A DNA stretch of 43,490 bases, taken from positions 1 to 43,490 of the IMG/VR virus record IMGVR_UViG_3300020056_000053. One strand, given 5' to 3'. The position numbers and the translations under genes were made by a program. This document shows, piece after piece, positions 18,147-26,921 of this stretch. The notes under the pieces were generated by a model. It was not told the DNA's origin. It worked only from the letters and a program-made list of their open reading frames with translations, and searched no databases. Position 1 is the first letter of the stretch. The number at the start of each line of letters is the position of its first letter. This DNA is from a virus.

Positions 18147-19383
18147 TCTCATACCACAACTACCTAGCGATACAGAACTATGGCAGGAAATAAACGAAGC
18201 AGGTCAAAGTGTATATTATCTTGTATTCCAATTACCACCTGAAGCTGCACAATTGTCTCCTGGACTAGAAAATTTTACGTTTAGATACAAAGTTAACGAT
18301 CTAAAAGAAATAGCACAAATAGGTACAACAGTAACTCCAGATGTAGTAGTTACTAAAGACGGAGATGTATACAGTACAGAAGGTGATACAACTATAGATG
18401 TTGATGATTATGTAAATAGTTTTTATTTTGGCACACACAATCAATTAGCTGCTATTAGTGGGCAAGTTGAAGACGGTGCTGCAGGATATGAATACTTTAT
18501 AGAATCATTAGAGACTGAAGCAAAGTATAAACCATATATGTTTAGTAAAAATGCACAAGGTCAATATGATTATCTTGCTGTTGTATTAGAAGCAGCTAAA
18601 GAAGGTAGAACTGCAAGAGAAGCAGAACTAGCACAAACAACCTGGTGGAAGACACATACAGCTACAGAACGCCAGGAGATGTTATTTGCACACCAGGATC
18701 CTGCAACATTTAGTCAACGTGGCATAAAGAAAAGAGAAGACATAATAAGCAGAATGATGGCTGCAGGTATAACAGAGTTAGATCCTAAAGTCATTGACGC
18801 TATTACACAGAAGTATCAATACGGTACATTCACTGATGATGATATTACTAAAACTTTACAGAAGTTAGCTAATCCTTTAATTAGATATACATTAGATCCA
18901 GAAGTAAAAGCTGCATTAGAAGGTAAGACATTAGAGACAATAGAACTTACAAGACAAATGGAAAATACTATTAACTCTATACTAGGTCCAGGAGTTGCAG
19001 ATAATTACAACTTAGAACAGTTACTTGCTAATTACCAGGATAATCCTACAGCATTTACACAAGAGTTTTTACCTAAACTACAAGATCAATTTCAAGCAAA
19101 GTTTACACAGTATGCAGGAACTAATGTTAAAGCATACGAAGATATTGCACCAGACCTTAGAACAGAATGGCAGAGCATTACAGGTGCAGCACCAGATGAA
19201 AGATCTGCACAATGGAATCAATTTATTGCAACTAATGATGTAGCAGAACGTAAAGATATTGCATTTGCTGCAGCAGCAGAGTCAGGTTCACAAACATATA
19301 GAGATCAATTTAAATCAGACATGGAGAGAGTATTTGGTAAAGCAGGCGCTAGATCAACTGGCGGAGGAAGGTTTGGGTTATGA
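18136..19383 (+). CDS. Structural-operon protein, unknown (415 aa)
   Basis: The product is not recognised. It is a mostly helical soluble protein with a Gly/Arg-rich C-terminus. The ATG at 18136 overlaps the transglycosylase stop by 11 bases, and the stop overlaps the next ATG (ATGA). Position between the transglycosylase and the capsid leader suggests a virion or internal head protein. No catalytic motif is seen. Confidence 0.7.
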   Translation: MAANLIPQLPSDTELWQEINEAGQSVYYLVFQLPPEAAQLSPGLENFTFRYKVNDLKEIAQIGTTVTPDVVVTKDGDVYSTEGDTTIDVDDYVNSFYFGTHNQLAAISGQVEDGAAGYEYFIESLETEAKYKPYMFSKNAQGQYDYLAVVLEAAKEGRTAREAELAQTTWWKTHTATERQEMLFAHQDPATFSQRGIKKREDIISRMMAAGITELDPKVIDAITQKYQYGTFTDDDITKTLQKLANPLIRYTLDPEVKAALEGKTLETIELTRQMENTINSILGPGVADNYNLEQLLANYQDNPTAFTQEFLPKLQDQFQAKFTQYAGTNVKAYEDIAPDLRTEWQSITGAAPDERSAQWNQFIATNDVAERKDIAFAAAAESGSQTYRDQFKSDMERVFGKAGARSTGGGRFGL

Positions 19384-20645
19384 GCGGTATATTAGGTAGA
19401 ATTATGCAATTAGGACCAAGATTAGGACCTCGTCCATTGCAAACAGAATTATCTGCTGACATGGATTTAAGTGCAGTACGTGAACAAGCTGCACAAAGCG
19501 CAGCAGTAGTAGCACAAAGAGAACAAGAAGCTAGATTAGCTGCACTTGCAGAAGAAGAACCACAAGCAGCAGCAGTAGTATCTGAACCAGATCCTGAACC
19601 ACAACCTGATCCAGATCCTGATCCAGAACCAACTGGTGATGAAGTAGCGTCAACACAAACAATAATTAAAAATGGAAGAATTGTATTTCAAACTATATAC
19701 AAAGATGGAAGAATAGAAGAACAAGATTTAGGTCCAAGTGATCCAGGTGTACCAGATCCTCCACCTCCTGCACCAGTTCCAGGAGATCCACAAGAACAGT
19801 TTAATGCTAGAGAGTTTGCACAAGCTAACTATAGCTATTTAGGTGAAGAGTTACTTGAAACATTTATAGGTGAATACAATTCTAATGGTGGTGACGTAGA
19901 TGAAGCGTTACGTACAATGAGAGGTACACAAGCATACAAAGATAAGTTTCCTGGAATATTTAGAGAAGATGGTACAACACTTAGGTTTACTACAGAGACA
20001 CCAGAACTAGATTACATTAAGATGAAGGAAGATTATTTTAACGCATTAGAAGATTACAATTTAAATCCTAGTTACTTTGAGGACAAGATTACACAATTGT
20101 TTGAAAATGATGTTGATCCACAAACATTTGGTACAAGATTAGATACTGCATATACATCACTGTTTAATCAGTTTGACGCAGTAAAACAATACTATGTAGA
20201 GAACTATCCTGGACAGTTTCCTACAACTGATGACATATCTGATGAAGCTATATTTGCTAGCTTTATATCAGAAGATGTATCAGCAGATATTATTTCACAA
20301 AGAGTTAAAGTATCACAGATTGGTGGTGCATTTAAAGAAGAAGACTTTGCAGTTTCAGCACAACAAGCACAACGATTAGTTAGTGCAGGTTTATCTGGTA
20401 CTGGTGCGCAACAGTTAGCAGCTAGAGCAGAGACACAGCTACCAAGATTACAAAGACTTGCTAGAAGATTTACAGGTAGAGAAGATATATTTGGTTTATC
20501 AGAGTTTATTGAATCAGAAGTATTTGGTGAAGGAGTAGCTGCACAAGTACGTGAAAAACTAGAAGCAGAGCAAGCTACAGTGTTCACACGTGAAGGTGGC
20601 GCTGCACAAACACAAGCAGGCGTAACAGGATTAGTCGAACAATAA
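19380..20645 (+). CDS. Structural-operon protein with Pro/Asp/Glu-rich linker (421 aa)
   Basis: The N-terminus is Ala/Gln-rich and helical (about 28-65). A strongly repetitive Pro/Asp/Glu linker follows (about 68-90, alternating PDPEPQPDPDP), then a second Pro-rich linker near 125-140 and a helical C-terminal domain of about 280 residues. Function is not recognised. The domain-linker-domain layout suits an elongated or internal virion protein. A purine-rich GGAGGAAGG precedes the ATG. It is the last gene before the structured capsid leader. Confidence 0.7.
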   Translation: MSGILGRIMQLGPRLGPRPLQTELSADMDLSAVREQAAQSAAVVAQREQEARLAALAEEEPQAAAVVSEPDPEPQPDPDPDPEPTGDEVASTQTIIKNGRIVFQTIYKDGRIEEQDLGPSDPGVPDPPPPAPVPGDPQEQFNAREFAQANYSYLGEELLETFIGEYNSNGGDVDEALRTMRGTQAYKDKFPGIFREDGTTLRFTTETPELDYIKMKEDYFNALEDYNLNPSYFEDKITQLFENDVDPQTFGTRLDTAYTSLFNQFDAVKQYYVENYPGQFPTTDDISDEAIFASFISEDVSADIISQRVKVSQIGGAFKEEDFAVSAQQAQRLVSAGLSGTGAQQLAARAETQLPRLQRLARRFTGREDIFGLSEFIESEVFGEGVAAQVREKLEAEQATVFTREGGAAQTQAGVTGLVEQ

Positions 20646-20895
20646 AAAAAATCTAAAACAGTCATTTTATGTGCTATACTATTTGTATTGGCGTGGTCAG
20701 AATCCGCCAAGTAAATAATAGATCGACAACTCTGGCATAGGGTTCCTACGTCCTTGCCACGTATTAAATTCGTAGAGGTGTTGTATGCGTAATTACAGCG
20801 CCGATTCAGCATGTAAACAAATACTGTAATCACTCCCAATATGATCCACACCTTATTGGAGATTAGTGTAATAGTGTGAGAAATGGAGAATATCA
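20646..20895 (+). ncRNA. Multi-hairpin leader RNA upstream of scaffold and capsid
   Basis: This 250-base gap has no supported gene on the plus strand. After the promoter it can fold into four successive stems: 20688-20693 with 20705-20710 (TTGGCG/CGCCAA); 20733-20741 with 20752-20759 (8 bp, one bulge); 20792-20798 with 20824-20830 (ATTACAG/CTGTAAT); and 20836-20841 with 20854-20859 (CCAATA/TATTGG), flanked by CACT/AGTG. A ribosome site GGAG lies at 20885-20888. No T-run terminator is present. A regulatory 5' UTR controlling capsid expression, or a processed small RNA, are possible. Confidence 0.5.
20672..20680 (+). promoter_or_regulatory. Extended -10 promoter of the capsid operon
   Basis: TGCTATACT fits the TGnTATAnT box found before several genes of this phage. 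It lies just after the end of block 1 and before the structured leader and the scaffold and capsid genes. No good -35 is visible. Transcription would begin near 20687, at the base of the first leader hairpin. Confidence 0.55.
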
Positions 20896-21342
20896 ATGAC
20901 AGACGAAACAATGGAAAGCATGGAAACCAACGAAGGTATAAAAGGTTTAAGGGAAAAACTTAAATCTGTAGAACAAGAGAATAAAGAATTAAAGAATGTT
21001 GTAAAGACTTCTTTATTTAAAGATGTTGGATTAGATCCTCACTCTGGCACAGGTAAGATGGCTTTTGATCTTTATGATGGAAAACCAGATACTGCAGAAC
21101 TAGGACAATGGCTTAAAGAAACTTACAATATCGATACTGAAGTACAGCAGAACAACGAAGTAGCTGCTGCGAAGATCGCTGAAAGTGACGATAAGCTAAC
21201 ACAGATACAACAAAACTCTGTAGCTGCACAACCTGCAGATTGGACACAGAAAATGCAAGACGTTATAGCAAGTGGAGACACTTCTGTTAGAGATAGTCTA
21301 AGAGCAAAATTAGCTTTACAAGAAGAACTTAAAAGAAAATAA
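20896..21342 (+). CDS. Candidate capsid scaffolding protein
   Basis: This 148-aa, highly charged protein begins with a coiled-coil (about 12-38, EKLKSVEQENKELKN) and ends in a basic amphipathic helix (KLALQEELKRK). Small acidic coiled-coil proteins immediately upstream of the major capsid gene are typically scaffolds, and that is the inferred role. GGAG precedes the ATG at a normal distance. It is the first gene after the structured leader. Confidence 0.75.
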   Translation: MTDETMESMETNEGIKGLREKLKSVEQENKELKNVVKTSLFKDVGLDPHSGTGKMAFDLYDGKPDTAELGQWLKETYNIDTEVQQNNEVAAAKIAESDDKLTQIQQNSVAAQPADWTQKMQDVIASGDTSVRDSLRAKLALQEELKRK

Positions 21343-21374
21343 TATCTCGTAAGAGAGAAGGGAAATAGTAGAAT

Positions 21375-22421
21375 ATGGCAGCAATATCAGGTGCTAATCC
21401 AATAGTTGCTAGTGACGTTAATAACTTTACTGGTGAATTATTTAAAATCACACCTCATAGAACACCATTGCTAGCTGCTGCAGGCGGACTTAACGGAGGA
21501 GTTGCGATCAACTCAACATTCTTCCAGTTCCAAACACAAGATAACGCCGTAGTGACTGCTGTTACTCCAGATGATGAAGGTGGTTCACCTAACTATTCTG
21601 GAAGAAGCAGAAGTTCACAACAGGGTACACTACAAATTTTCCATGAAGCAGCGCAAGTATCTTATACTGCACAAGCAGCTTCTGGAGAAATTGTACCGTT
21701 TCAATTATCAGGGAACTATAAGAACTCCGATCCTGCATTAGCATTAGCAGGTAACAATCCAATTACTGATGAGTTAGCTTATCAGATGGAATTAGTATTA
21801 GAGCAAGTAGCAAAGAAAGTCGAATGGTCAGCATTTAACGCTTCTTACAATGACGGTACTACAGGTAATCGTCAGATGAGAGGTCTTAAAGAACACCAAG
21901 ACTTATCAGGCGGAAACTCTGTCAACAATGATGACGGAGGAGATCCTGCTGCAGCACAAAAATTAAACTGGTCAATCATAGCTGACGCTATGAAAGCGTT
22001 GTATGACGCAGGCGCACCAATGAGACAACCAGTGCTTTTTGTTTCTCCAACAATGTTGTTGGATCTTAACAAAGAATTAATTAGTGCTTCAGTTGGAGAC
22101 GTTAATTATGGTATTATACCAAGAGACAGAAATGTCGGAGGTGTTGACATTGATACAATCGTCACACCATTCGGTTCACTCGGAATGGCATTATCTGACT
22201 ACTTGCCTGCAGGAACTATATCTGGTTCTAAGCAAGCATTTATCGTTGACCTTAGTTTTGTCAAACCAGTATTCCTTAACATTCCAGGTTATGGAACTAT
22301 GTTTGTAAGAGACTTAGATCAAAACGATCAAGCAAGAATTGCAAAAGCAGTATACATGGAAATGGCTTTCGATTTCGGACCACAACAATATCACTGTGCA
22401 ATCGACAACGTAGTAGGTTAA
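21375..22421 (+). CDS. Major capsid protein, HK97 fold, SU10-like
   Basis: This 348-aa protein has the hallmarks of the SU10/DUF5309 major capsid family: an N-terminal TGELFKITPHRTPLL segment, a central part ending in DVNYGIIPRDRNVGGVDIDT, then TPFGSLGMALSDYLPAG and a C-terminal beta-rich part. Codon use is richer in C-ending and G-ending codons than in the neighbouring genes, as expected for a highly expressed gene. It is preceded by the scaffold candidate and followed by two stable hairpins. Confidence 0.88.
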   Translation: MAAISGANPIVASDVNNFTGELFKITPHRTPLLAAAGGLNGGVAINSTFFQFQTQDNAVVTAVTPDDEGGSPNYSGRSRSSQQGTLQIFHEAAQVSYTAQAASGEIVPFQLSGNYKNSDPALALAGNNPITDELAYQMELVLEQVAKKVEWSAFNASYNDGTTGNRQMRGLKEHQDLSGGNSVNNDDGGDPAAAQKLNWSIIADAMKALYDAGAPMRQPVLFVSPTMLLDLNKELISASVGDVNYGIIPRDRNVGGVDIDTIVTPFGSLGMALSDYLPAGTISGSKQAFIVDLSFVKPVFLNIPGYGTMFVRDLDQNDQARIAKAVYMEMAFDFGPQQYHCAIDNVVG

Positions 22422-22429
22422 TCCTACTA
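22411..22429 (+). promoter_or_regulatory. 7-bp hairpin over the capsid stop codon
   Basis: TAGTAGG (22411-22417) pairs with CCTACTA (22423-22429), with the capsid stop TAA (22419-22421) in the loop. It sits 8 bases before a much longer hairpin. The tandem may protect the capsid mRNA 3' end or serve as a processing site. Confidence 0.5.
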
Positions 22430-22436
22430 ATTATTA

Positions 22437-22479
22437 ATACTCTAAGACCGCTAATCCACCTTAGCGGTCTTTAGAGTAT
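22437..22479 (+). terminator. Long hairpin terminator or mRNA-stabilising stem after the capsid gene
   Basis: About 18 bp pair (22437-22454 with 22461-22479, one bulged base) around a 6-nt loop TCCACC. The core is AAGACCGCTAA/TTAGCGGTCTT. No clean T-run follows, so it may be a weak terminator, an RNase-processing stem, or a 3' stabiliser that lets the capsid be made in excess over downstream genes. Confidence 0.6.
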
Positions 22480-22487
22480 GTTAAAAT
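22479..22487 (+). promoter_or_regulatory. Possible extended -10 before the small beta-rich head protein
   Basis: TGTTAAAAT lies 9 bases before the ATG at 22497 and directly after the hairpin. It resembles the TGnTATAAT boxes elsewhere, with one departure. Transcription would start within a few bases of the ATG. Confidence 0.3.
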
Positions 22488-22496
22488 AAGGACATC

Positions 22497-22841
22497 ATGG
22501 CATACGGAATGAGTAAAAGCGAAGTAGCTTTAATAGATGTTTCAGAAGACGCAAGCAACAGCGAAGGTGTTAACGTAGAAAATATGTTACTCTGCGGTGT
22601 TGTTTTTCCTGCAACAATGACAGGAACAGCAATTACATTTGACTATTCAGTAGATAACTCTAGTTGGGTAGATGTATTTGAAACTGACGGAACTGAAGTA
22701 TCTTATACAGTTAGCGCAGGTAATGTAGTGCGTATAGATCCTAGTGGTTGGGCATTTGCTTCCAATGGATATATAAGAGTTACATCTGACGGAACAGAAG
22801 CTGCTGACAGAAAAATTAAATTATTATTTAGAACTGCTTAG
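22497..22841 (+). CDS. Small beta-rich head protein, decoration-like
   Basis: This 114-aa protein reads as a beta sandwich, with the pattern ATMTGTAITFDYSVDNSSW, a Gly/Ser turn, then RIDPSGWAFASNGYIRV and a final strand IKLLFRTA. Similar small proteins sit after the capsid gene in many phages and are thought to be decoration or head-fibre proteins; that role is inferred. Its ribosome site (AAGGACATC) is weak. Confidence 0.65.
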   Translation: MAYGMSKSEVALIDVSEDASNSEGVNVENMLLCGVVFPATMTGTAITFDYSVDNSSWVDVFETDGTEVSYTVSAGNVVRIDPSGWAFASNGYIRVTSDGTEAADRKIKLLFRTA

Positions 22842-22849
22842 GAGGACCA

Positions 22850-23794
22850 ATGTCAACATTCGGTCAACTTATCGACAGAACTTACAGAGAGTATCTTAGA
22901 CCTGTAGAGGAACAAGAACCGTTAACACAAGTTGCTAATCTTGATAGTATATCTGGTGGTGCGCAAGGTTTAACATCAAGTGGCACAACTTTACAGTACA
23001 AAGAAGGACTTTTTACACCAGAAGAAGAAGAGCTTATTGGTGCAGGTTCTGTTTTAGAAATAGATCAAGAACTTTTAATGGTTGAAAACATTAATACAGT
23101 ATCACGTGAAATAACTGTAGAACGTGGTAGGTTAGGATCTACTGCAGTAGAACATACTAACGATACAGATATAATTTTAAAACCTAAATATCCTAGATTA
23201 AATGTAGCTAATGCTATTGGAGATCAAGTTATAGGTTTATATCCTGCCTTATATGCTGTAAAGAAAACGTCTATAACTACATCATCTACACAATTTGTAG
23301 AAATGCCTGCAGGAACACAAAGAATATTACAAGCAAAAATGGATAACTCAACATCTGGATCTTCTACTACTGTATACAGTGACGTTGCATTAGAGTTACT
23401 TACAGATTTTGCAGGATCAACAACAGAAGCAGCAGTACAATTTCCTACTGCACCTACATCAGGTAAAACTGTATATGTTGTTTATGCTTCAAAATTTACA
23501 AGACCTAGTGCAGAAACAGATGATTTAAATTCTGTATCTGGATTAGAAGATTTCCATGAGCAAATAGTTATGGTTGGTGCTGTAGCACAGTTACTATCAG
23601 AGCTAGATGTTGACGCTACAACACAAGATTACATTACAGAAAACTTAGAACAAAGAGGAATACCTGTAGGATCTGGAGAGAGATTACGTAACGCATTGTT
23701 AAGATACTACGGAGTATTATTAGATAGAGCAAGAAGAGAACAGAGATCACGCTTTCCACAAGGCGTAGAGTTATATGGAATCAGCTTTACCTAA
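22850..23794 (+). CDS. Head-tail connection protein candidate
   Basis: A 314-aa protein that starts with TFGQLIDRTYREYLRPVEEQ, then a beta-rich part resembling receptor/valve folds (EIDQELLMVENINTVSREIT), and a helical C-terminal part. The place, directly before the large tail protein, and the length fit a head-tail adaptor of a short-tailed phage. No enzymatic motif is present. AGGAGG lies 5-10 bases before the ATG. The stop overlaps the next ATG (TAATG). Confidence 0.6.
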   Translation: MSTFGQLIDRTYREYLRPVEEQEPLTQVANLDSISGGAQGLTSSGTTLQYKEGLFTPEEEELIGAGSVLEIDQELLMVENINTVSREITVERGRLGSTAVEHTNDTDIILKPKYPRLNVANAIGDQVIGLYPALYAVKKTSITTSSTQFVEMPAGTQRILQAKMDNSTSGSSTTVYSDVALELLTDFAGSTTEAAVQFPTAPTSGKTVYVVYASKFTRPSAETDDLNSVSGLEDFHEQIVMVGAVAQLLSELDVDATTQDYITENLEQRGIPVGSGERLRNALLRYYGVLLDRARREQRSRFPQGVELYGISFT

Positions 23795-25782
23795 TGCCTT
23801 TACCTTCAACTTCTAACGTTACAAATCCGTTAGCTTTTGGCTACCAGGCACAAATATCTGATGGTATTACAGACATCTTACTTAGACTTGCAGTAGCACC
23901 AGGTAGAGAATTATCTATTACTACTGCACCACTATCTGCGCAACAAGTTAACACAGCGCAAGTACCTGAAGAGTTTAGAGCAGAGTTTGGTCAATCTTTT
24001 GCACGATCTGATTTTTCTGGTGGCGCAGGTTTAGATCAAGCACATCAAAGAATACAAGGCACCAATGACTTTAGAAGATTTTTTGATAGCAAAGGTATTA
24101 ATGTATTTAAGAATGCAGATGATAGTGGTAAAGCATACAGTATAGAGTTATTAAATGAAACTACTGCTGTAACTGCAAGAGCAAGTACAGAGACAGAGCA
24201 ACACATTATTGCACACGAAGATGTGTTGTATGTTGCACAAGGACATGACGTATATTACTCATCTGATAATGGAGATACCTGGACACAAACAGATCCATAT
24301 TCTGCAGGACCAGGATTTGATGTAACAGGCATGGCGCTAGAAGGACATATATTGTATGTGTCTATGAATGACGGAACAGATAGTATTGTAAGAAAATTAG
24401 ACGCAGATGACATTGCAAGTGGTTGGTCTAACTATATGAATTTACATTCTTCACATATCTACACAGGATTATTTAATGTAAAAAATTATTTGCTAGCTAT
24501 TGATGATGACGGACACTTGCACGAACTAGACGGAACTAGCAGTCCTCCTTTAATAAAAGATTTACCTTCAGGATCTTTATGGACAGCAGTTATTGACGGA
24601 GGTTCTGTAATACTTGCAGCAGCAGATGACGGATATATATATGCAATTAAAGATGATCAAACATCTGGTCTGGTGCTTGCAGGACAAACATACATAGAAG
24701 GTGAAGACATTGTAGATATGACAGAGAGTAACGGTATTATTTTCTTTTCTACATCACAAACATCAGCAGGCGGTGGAAAAATAGGAAGAGTATATAGAGG
24801 AACTATTGCAACAGATGGTGTGCTGTATACACTTGATGAAAGACAATTAGTAAAAGAGTTTGGAGATAACGAGACAACAGTAGATAAAAGTCCTACTGCA
24901 TTTTTTAATACAAGAGACCAAATATATTTTGGTGTTATAGACAGTGCTAGTGAAACTGATCTATATTCTATTTACTTACCAACATTAGGTTACGCTAGAA
25001 ATATTTATTACACAGGTACATCAGGCAAAGTAAAAGGTATTGCTGTTGCTAATGGTAAATTATTCTTTTTAGTTACAGGTGTTGGTTTAATAAAAGAAGC
25101 AGCAACATTAGTCAGTAATGGTTACTTAATACTTCCTGCTGCAGATTTTTATACATCACAAGCAAAACAATGGATTGGTGGTCGTTTATATACTAACGAT
25201 ATACCTGCAGGATCAAGCGTGTTAGCAGAATTTAGTACAGAACTTGACGCATTAGAAAACCCAAACGCTTCAAGTTACTCTACTTTAACTAGAATTGAGA
25301 CATCACAAAGTGGTAACGAAATACCTATGATCAATGTTATAAATAGATGGCTAGTTGCTAAATTAACAATTAATGCAGACAGTGGTAGAACATCTAGTCC
25401 TGAAGTTTATTCTTATAGTTATCGTGCTTTCCCAGAACCAGAAGATATTATTGCAAGAATACCTATAAACGTATCTGATCGTATAGAGCGTCCAGGTAAA
25501 CGTGCAAAAAATATACCTGGTATTGGTAAGAAATTATTTGACGCTGTAAAAAAACTAGAAGGTAAATCAGTTACTTTAACTTTATTTAAACCTGATGAAA
25601 TTATTAGAGGTATTGTAGAAAACGTTACGTTACCTGTACAAGAAATTACTAAGTTAGGATCTACTATGGTGTTTTGTACAATACAAGTAAGAGGTCAGAG
25701 ACAAGCAGCAGGTACTGGTGAGATTTCTTCATTAGGCGCACTTGGTATTGGAAGATTAGGAATACACCAATACGGTGTGTGA
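23794..25782 (+). CDS. Tail protein with beta-propeller (Asp-box) repeat, nozzle candidate
   Basis: This 662-aa protein has an N-terminal structural segment, then repeated beta-propeller-like blades: VLYVAQGHDVYYSSDNGDTW contains a clear Asp-box (S-x-D-x-G-x-T-W, about 153-165), and similar strands recur (ILYVSMNDG, IILAAADDGYIYAI). The C-terminal 180 residues form a different domain ending in FCTIQVRGQRQ. Propellers occur in the tail-nozzle proteins of podoviruses such as T7 gp12, so a nozzle or tail-tip role is inferred. Confidence 0.65.
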   Translation: MPLPSTSNVTNPLAFGYQAQISDGITDILLRLAVAPGRELSITTAPLSAQQVNTAQVPEEFRAEFGQSFARSDFSGGAGLDQAHQRIQGTNDFRRFFDSKGINVFKNADDSGKAYSIELLNETTAVTARASTETEQHIIAHEDVLYVAQGHDVYYSSDNGDTWTQTDPYSAGPGFDVTGMALEGHILYVSMNDGTDSIVRKLDADDIASGWSNYMNLHSSHIYTGLFNVKNYLLAIDDDGHLHELDGTSSPPLIKDLPSGSLWTAVIDGGSVILAAADDGYIYAIKDDQTSGLVLAGQTYIEGEDIVDMTESNGIIFFSTSQTSAGGGKIGRVYRGTIATDGVLYTLDERQLVKEFGDNETTVDKSPTAFFNTRDQIYFGVIDSASETDLYSIYLPTLGYARNIYYTGTSGKVKGIAVANGKLFFLVTGVGLIKEAATLVSNGYLILPAADFYTSQAKQWIGGRLYTNDIPAGSSVLAEFSTELDALENPNASSYSTLTRIETSQSGNEIPMINVINRWLVAKLTINADSGRTSSPEVYSYSYRAFPEPEDIIARIPINVSDRIERPGKRAKNIPGIGKKLFDAVKKLEGKSVTLTLFKPDEIIRGIVENVTLPVQEITKLGSTMVFCTIQVRGQRQAAGTGEISSLGALGIGRLGIHQYGV

Positions 25783-25788
25783 TATACT
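25780..25788 (+). promoter_or_regulatory. Possible extended -10 before the fibre genes
   Basis: TGATATACT overlaps the stop codon of the propeller gene and precedes AGGAG (25792-25796) and the fibre ATG. It matches the TGnTATAnT pattern, but the start site would fall almost on the ribosome site, so the assignment is uncertain. Confidence 0.3.
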
Positions 25789-25807
25789 GACAAGGAGAAT
25801 TTAGAAT

Positions 25808-26518
25808 ATGGCAGATACAAGAAAAGCAGCAGAAACATTTACACGTAACGCATTTGAAACTACATTGTCAAGTACGTTTGGTGCTAGTGATACTACAGCA
25901 ACAGTAGCTTCTACATCTGGATTAACAAGTCCATGTTATTTAGTTATTGAACCAGACAGTGCTACACAAAGAGAGTATGTATTTTTTGATGGAACATTTA
26001 CAGCTACACAATTAAACACAACTACAACAGATAATAGATACCTTACAGGATCTGCAGCAGCTTCAGGTTTATCACACCCACAAAACTCAAAAGTTCGTAT
26101 GGTGCCTGTACAACAAGTATTTGAAGATATTTTTGACGCATTAGGTCAAGTAGTAGATGTAAGTTATGCTTCAGGAGACGCAGGCACACCTAAATTAGCA
26201 GCAGATTTAAACGCTAACAACAATAAAATTACAAACCTTACTACACCTACAGCAGCAGCAGACGCTGCAAACAAATCTTATGTGGACAATGCAGCGCCAT
26301 CATTAGTTGGCGGAAATGGAATTGATTATTCAAGTCCTACTATTTCTGTGGATATAAATGGTGCTACTGATGGAACAGGTATAACTATAGACGGATCATC
26401 AGATTTAGTATTAGTCTATGACGCAGATACACTAGCGGTCAAGAAAGTTTACACAAGTCAAATAGCTACACCTGTAAGTTTAAATTCTAGTAAATTGTTC
26501 TTCTCATTAAATGGATAA
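25808..26518 (+). CDS. Tail fibre or spike protein
   Basis: The 236-aa product is Thr/Ala/Ser-rich with short strands. It includes the fibre-type motif LNANNNKITNLTTPTAAADAANKSYVD (positions about 138-164), widely seen where a fibre passes from its virion anchor to its shaft, and the segment GGNGIDYSSPTISVDI. It probably trimerises and carries the downstream receptor-binding parts. Confidence 0.8.
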   Translation: MADTRKAAETFTRNAFETTLSSTFGASDTTATVASTSGLTSPCYLVIEPDSATQREYVFFDGTFTATQLNTTTTDNRYLTGSAAASGLSHPQNSKVRMVPVQQVFEDIFDALGQVVDVSYASGDAGTPKLAADLNANNNKITNLTTPTAAADAANKSYVDNAAPSLVGGNGIDYSSPTISVDINGATDGTGITIDGSSDLVLVYDADTLAVKKVYTSQIATPVSLNSSKLFFSLNG

Positions 26519-26532
26519 TGAAAATAACAATT

Positions 26533-26541
26533 TGCTATAGT
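26533..26541 (+). promoter_or_regulatory. Extended -10 promoter before the beta-rich fibre-region gene
   Basis: TGCTATAGT lies in the 52-base gap after the fibre gene. A start near 26548 would give a short leader with a GGAGAGA ribosome site before the ATG at 26571. Confidence 0.45.
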
Positions 26542-26570
26542 AAGTATATGAAACAGATCGGAGAGATAGA

Positions 26571-26906
26571 ATGGCAAGCGGAATACTAGGACAAGAGACA
26601 ATTACTTCAGCTTCTACTGGTACATCATTAGTTGTGTACACAGTACCTGCAAGTACATTAGCTGTTGTCAATGTAAACATTGCAAGTATTTCAACATCTT
26701 CTCAAACATTTAACTTAGCTATTCCTGATGAAACAGATGGTACTTATGATACTGCTGATACAGTAGAGCTAGATAGTACATTACAAGCTAAAGCTATTGT
26801 TGAAAGAACTAATATTGTTCTTGAAGCAGGTAGAAGTATTGTAGTTGAAAGTTCTGACGCAACAGGTGTAGTTGTTAATGTTTGGGGAATTGAAGAAGCA
26901 GTTTAA
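26571..26906 (+). CDS. Small beta-sandwich protein of the fibre region
   Basis: This 111-aa protein is nearly all beta strand: VVYTVPASTLAVVNVNIAS, an internal STLQAKAIVERTNIVLEAG and a final strand VVVNVWGIEEA. From memory, similar small proteins sit beside tail fibres in marine phages. Either a fibre-tip or a virion-decoration role would fit. It has its own promoter-like box and ribosome site. Confidence 0.65.
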   Translation: MASGILGQETITSASTGTSLVVYTVPASTLAVVNVNIASISTSSQTFNLAIPDETDGTYDTADTVELDSTLQAKAIVERTNIVLEAGRSIVVESSDATGVVVNVWGIEEAV

Positions 26907-26921
26907 ATTTAAGGATTAATT

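Noticed and set aside
20204-20911. 235-aa minus-strand ORF across the capsid leader
   Set aside because: It covers the end of the 421-aa gene and the whole structured leader. Its composition (Ser, Cys and Ala mirrored from the other strand) and lack of a promoter or ribosome site argue for a shadow.
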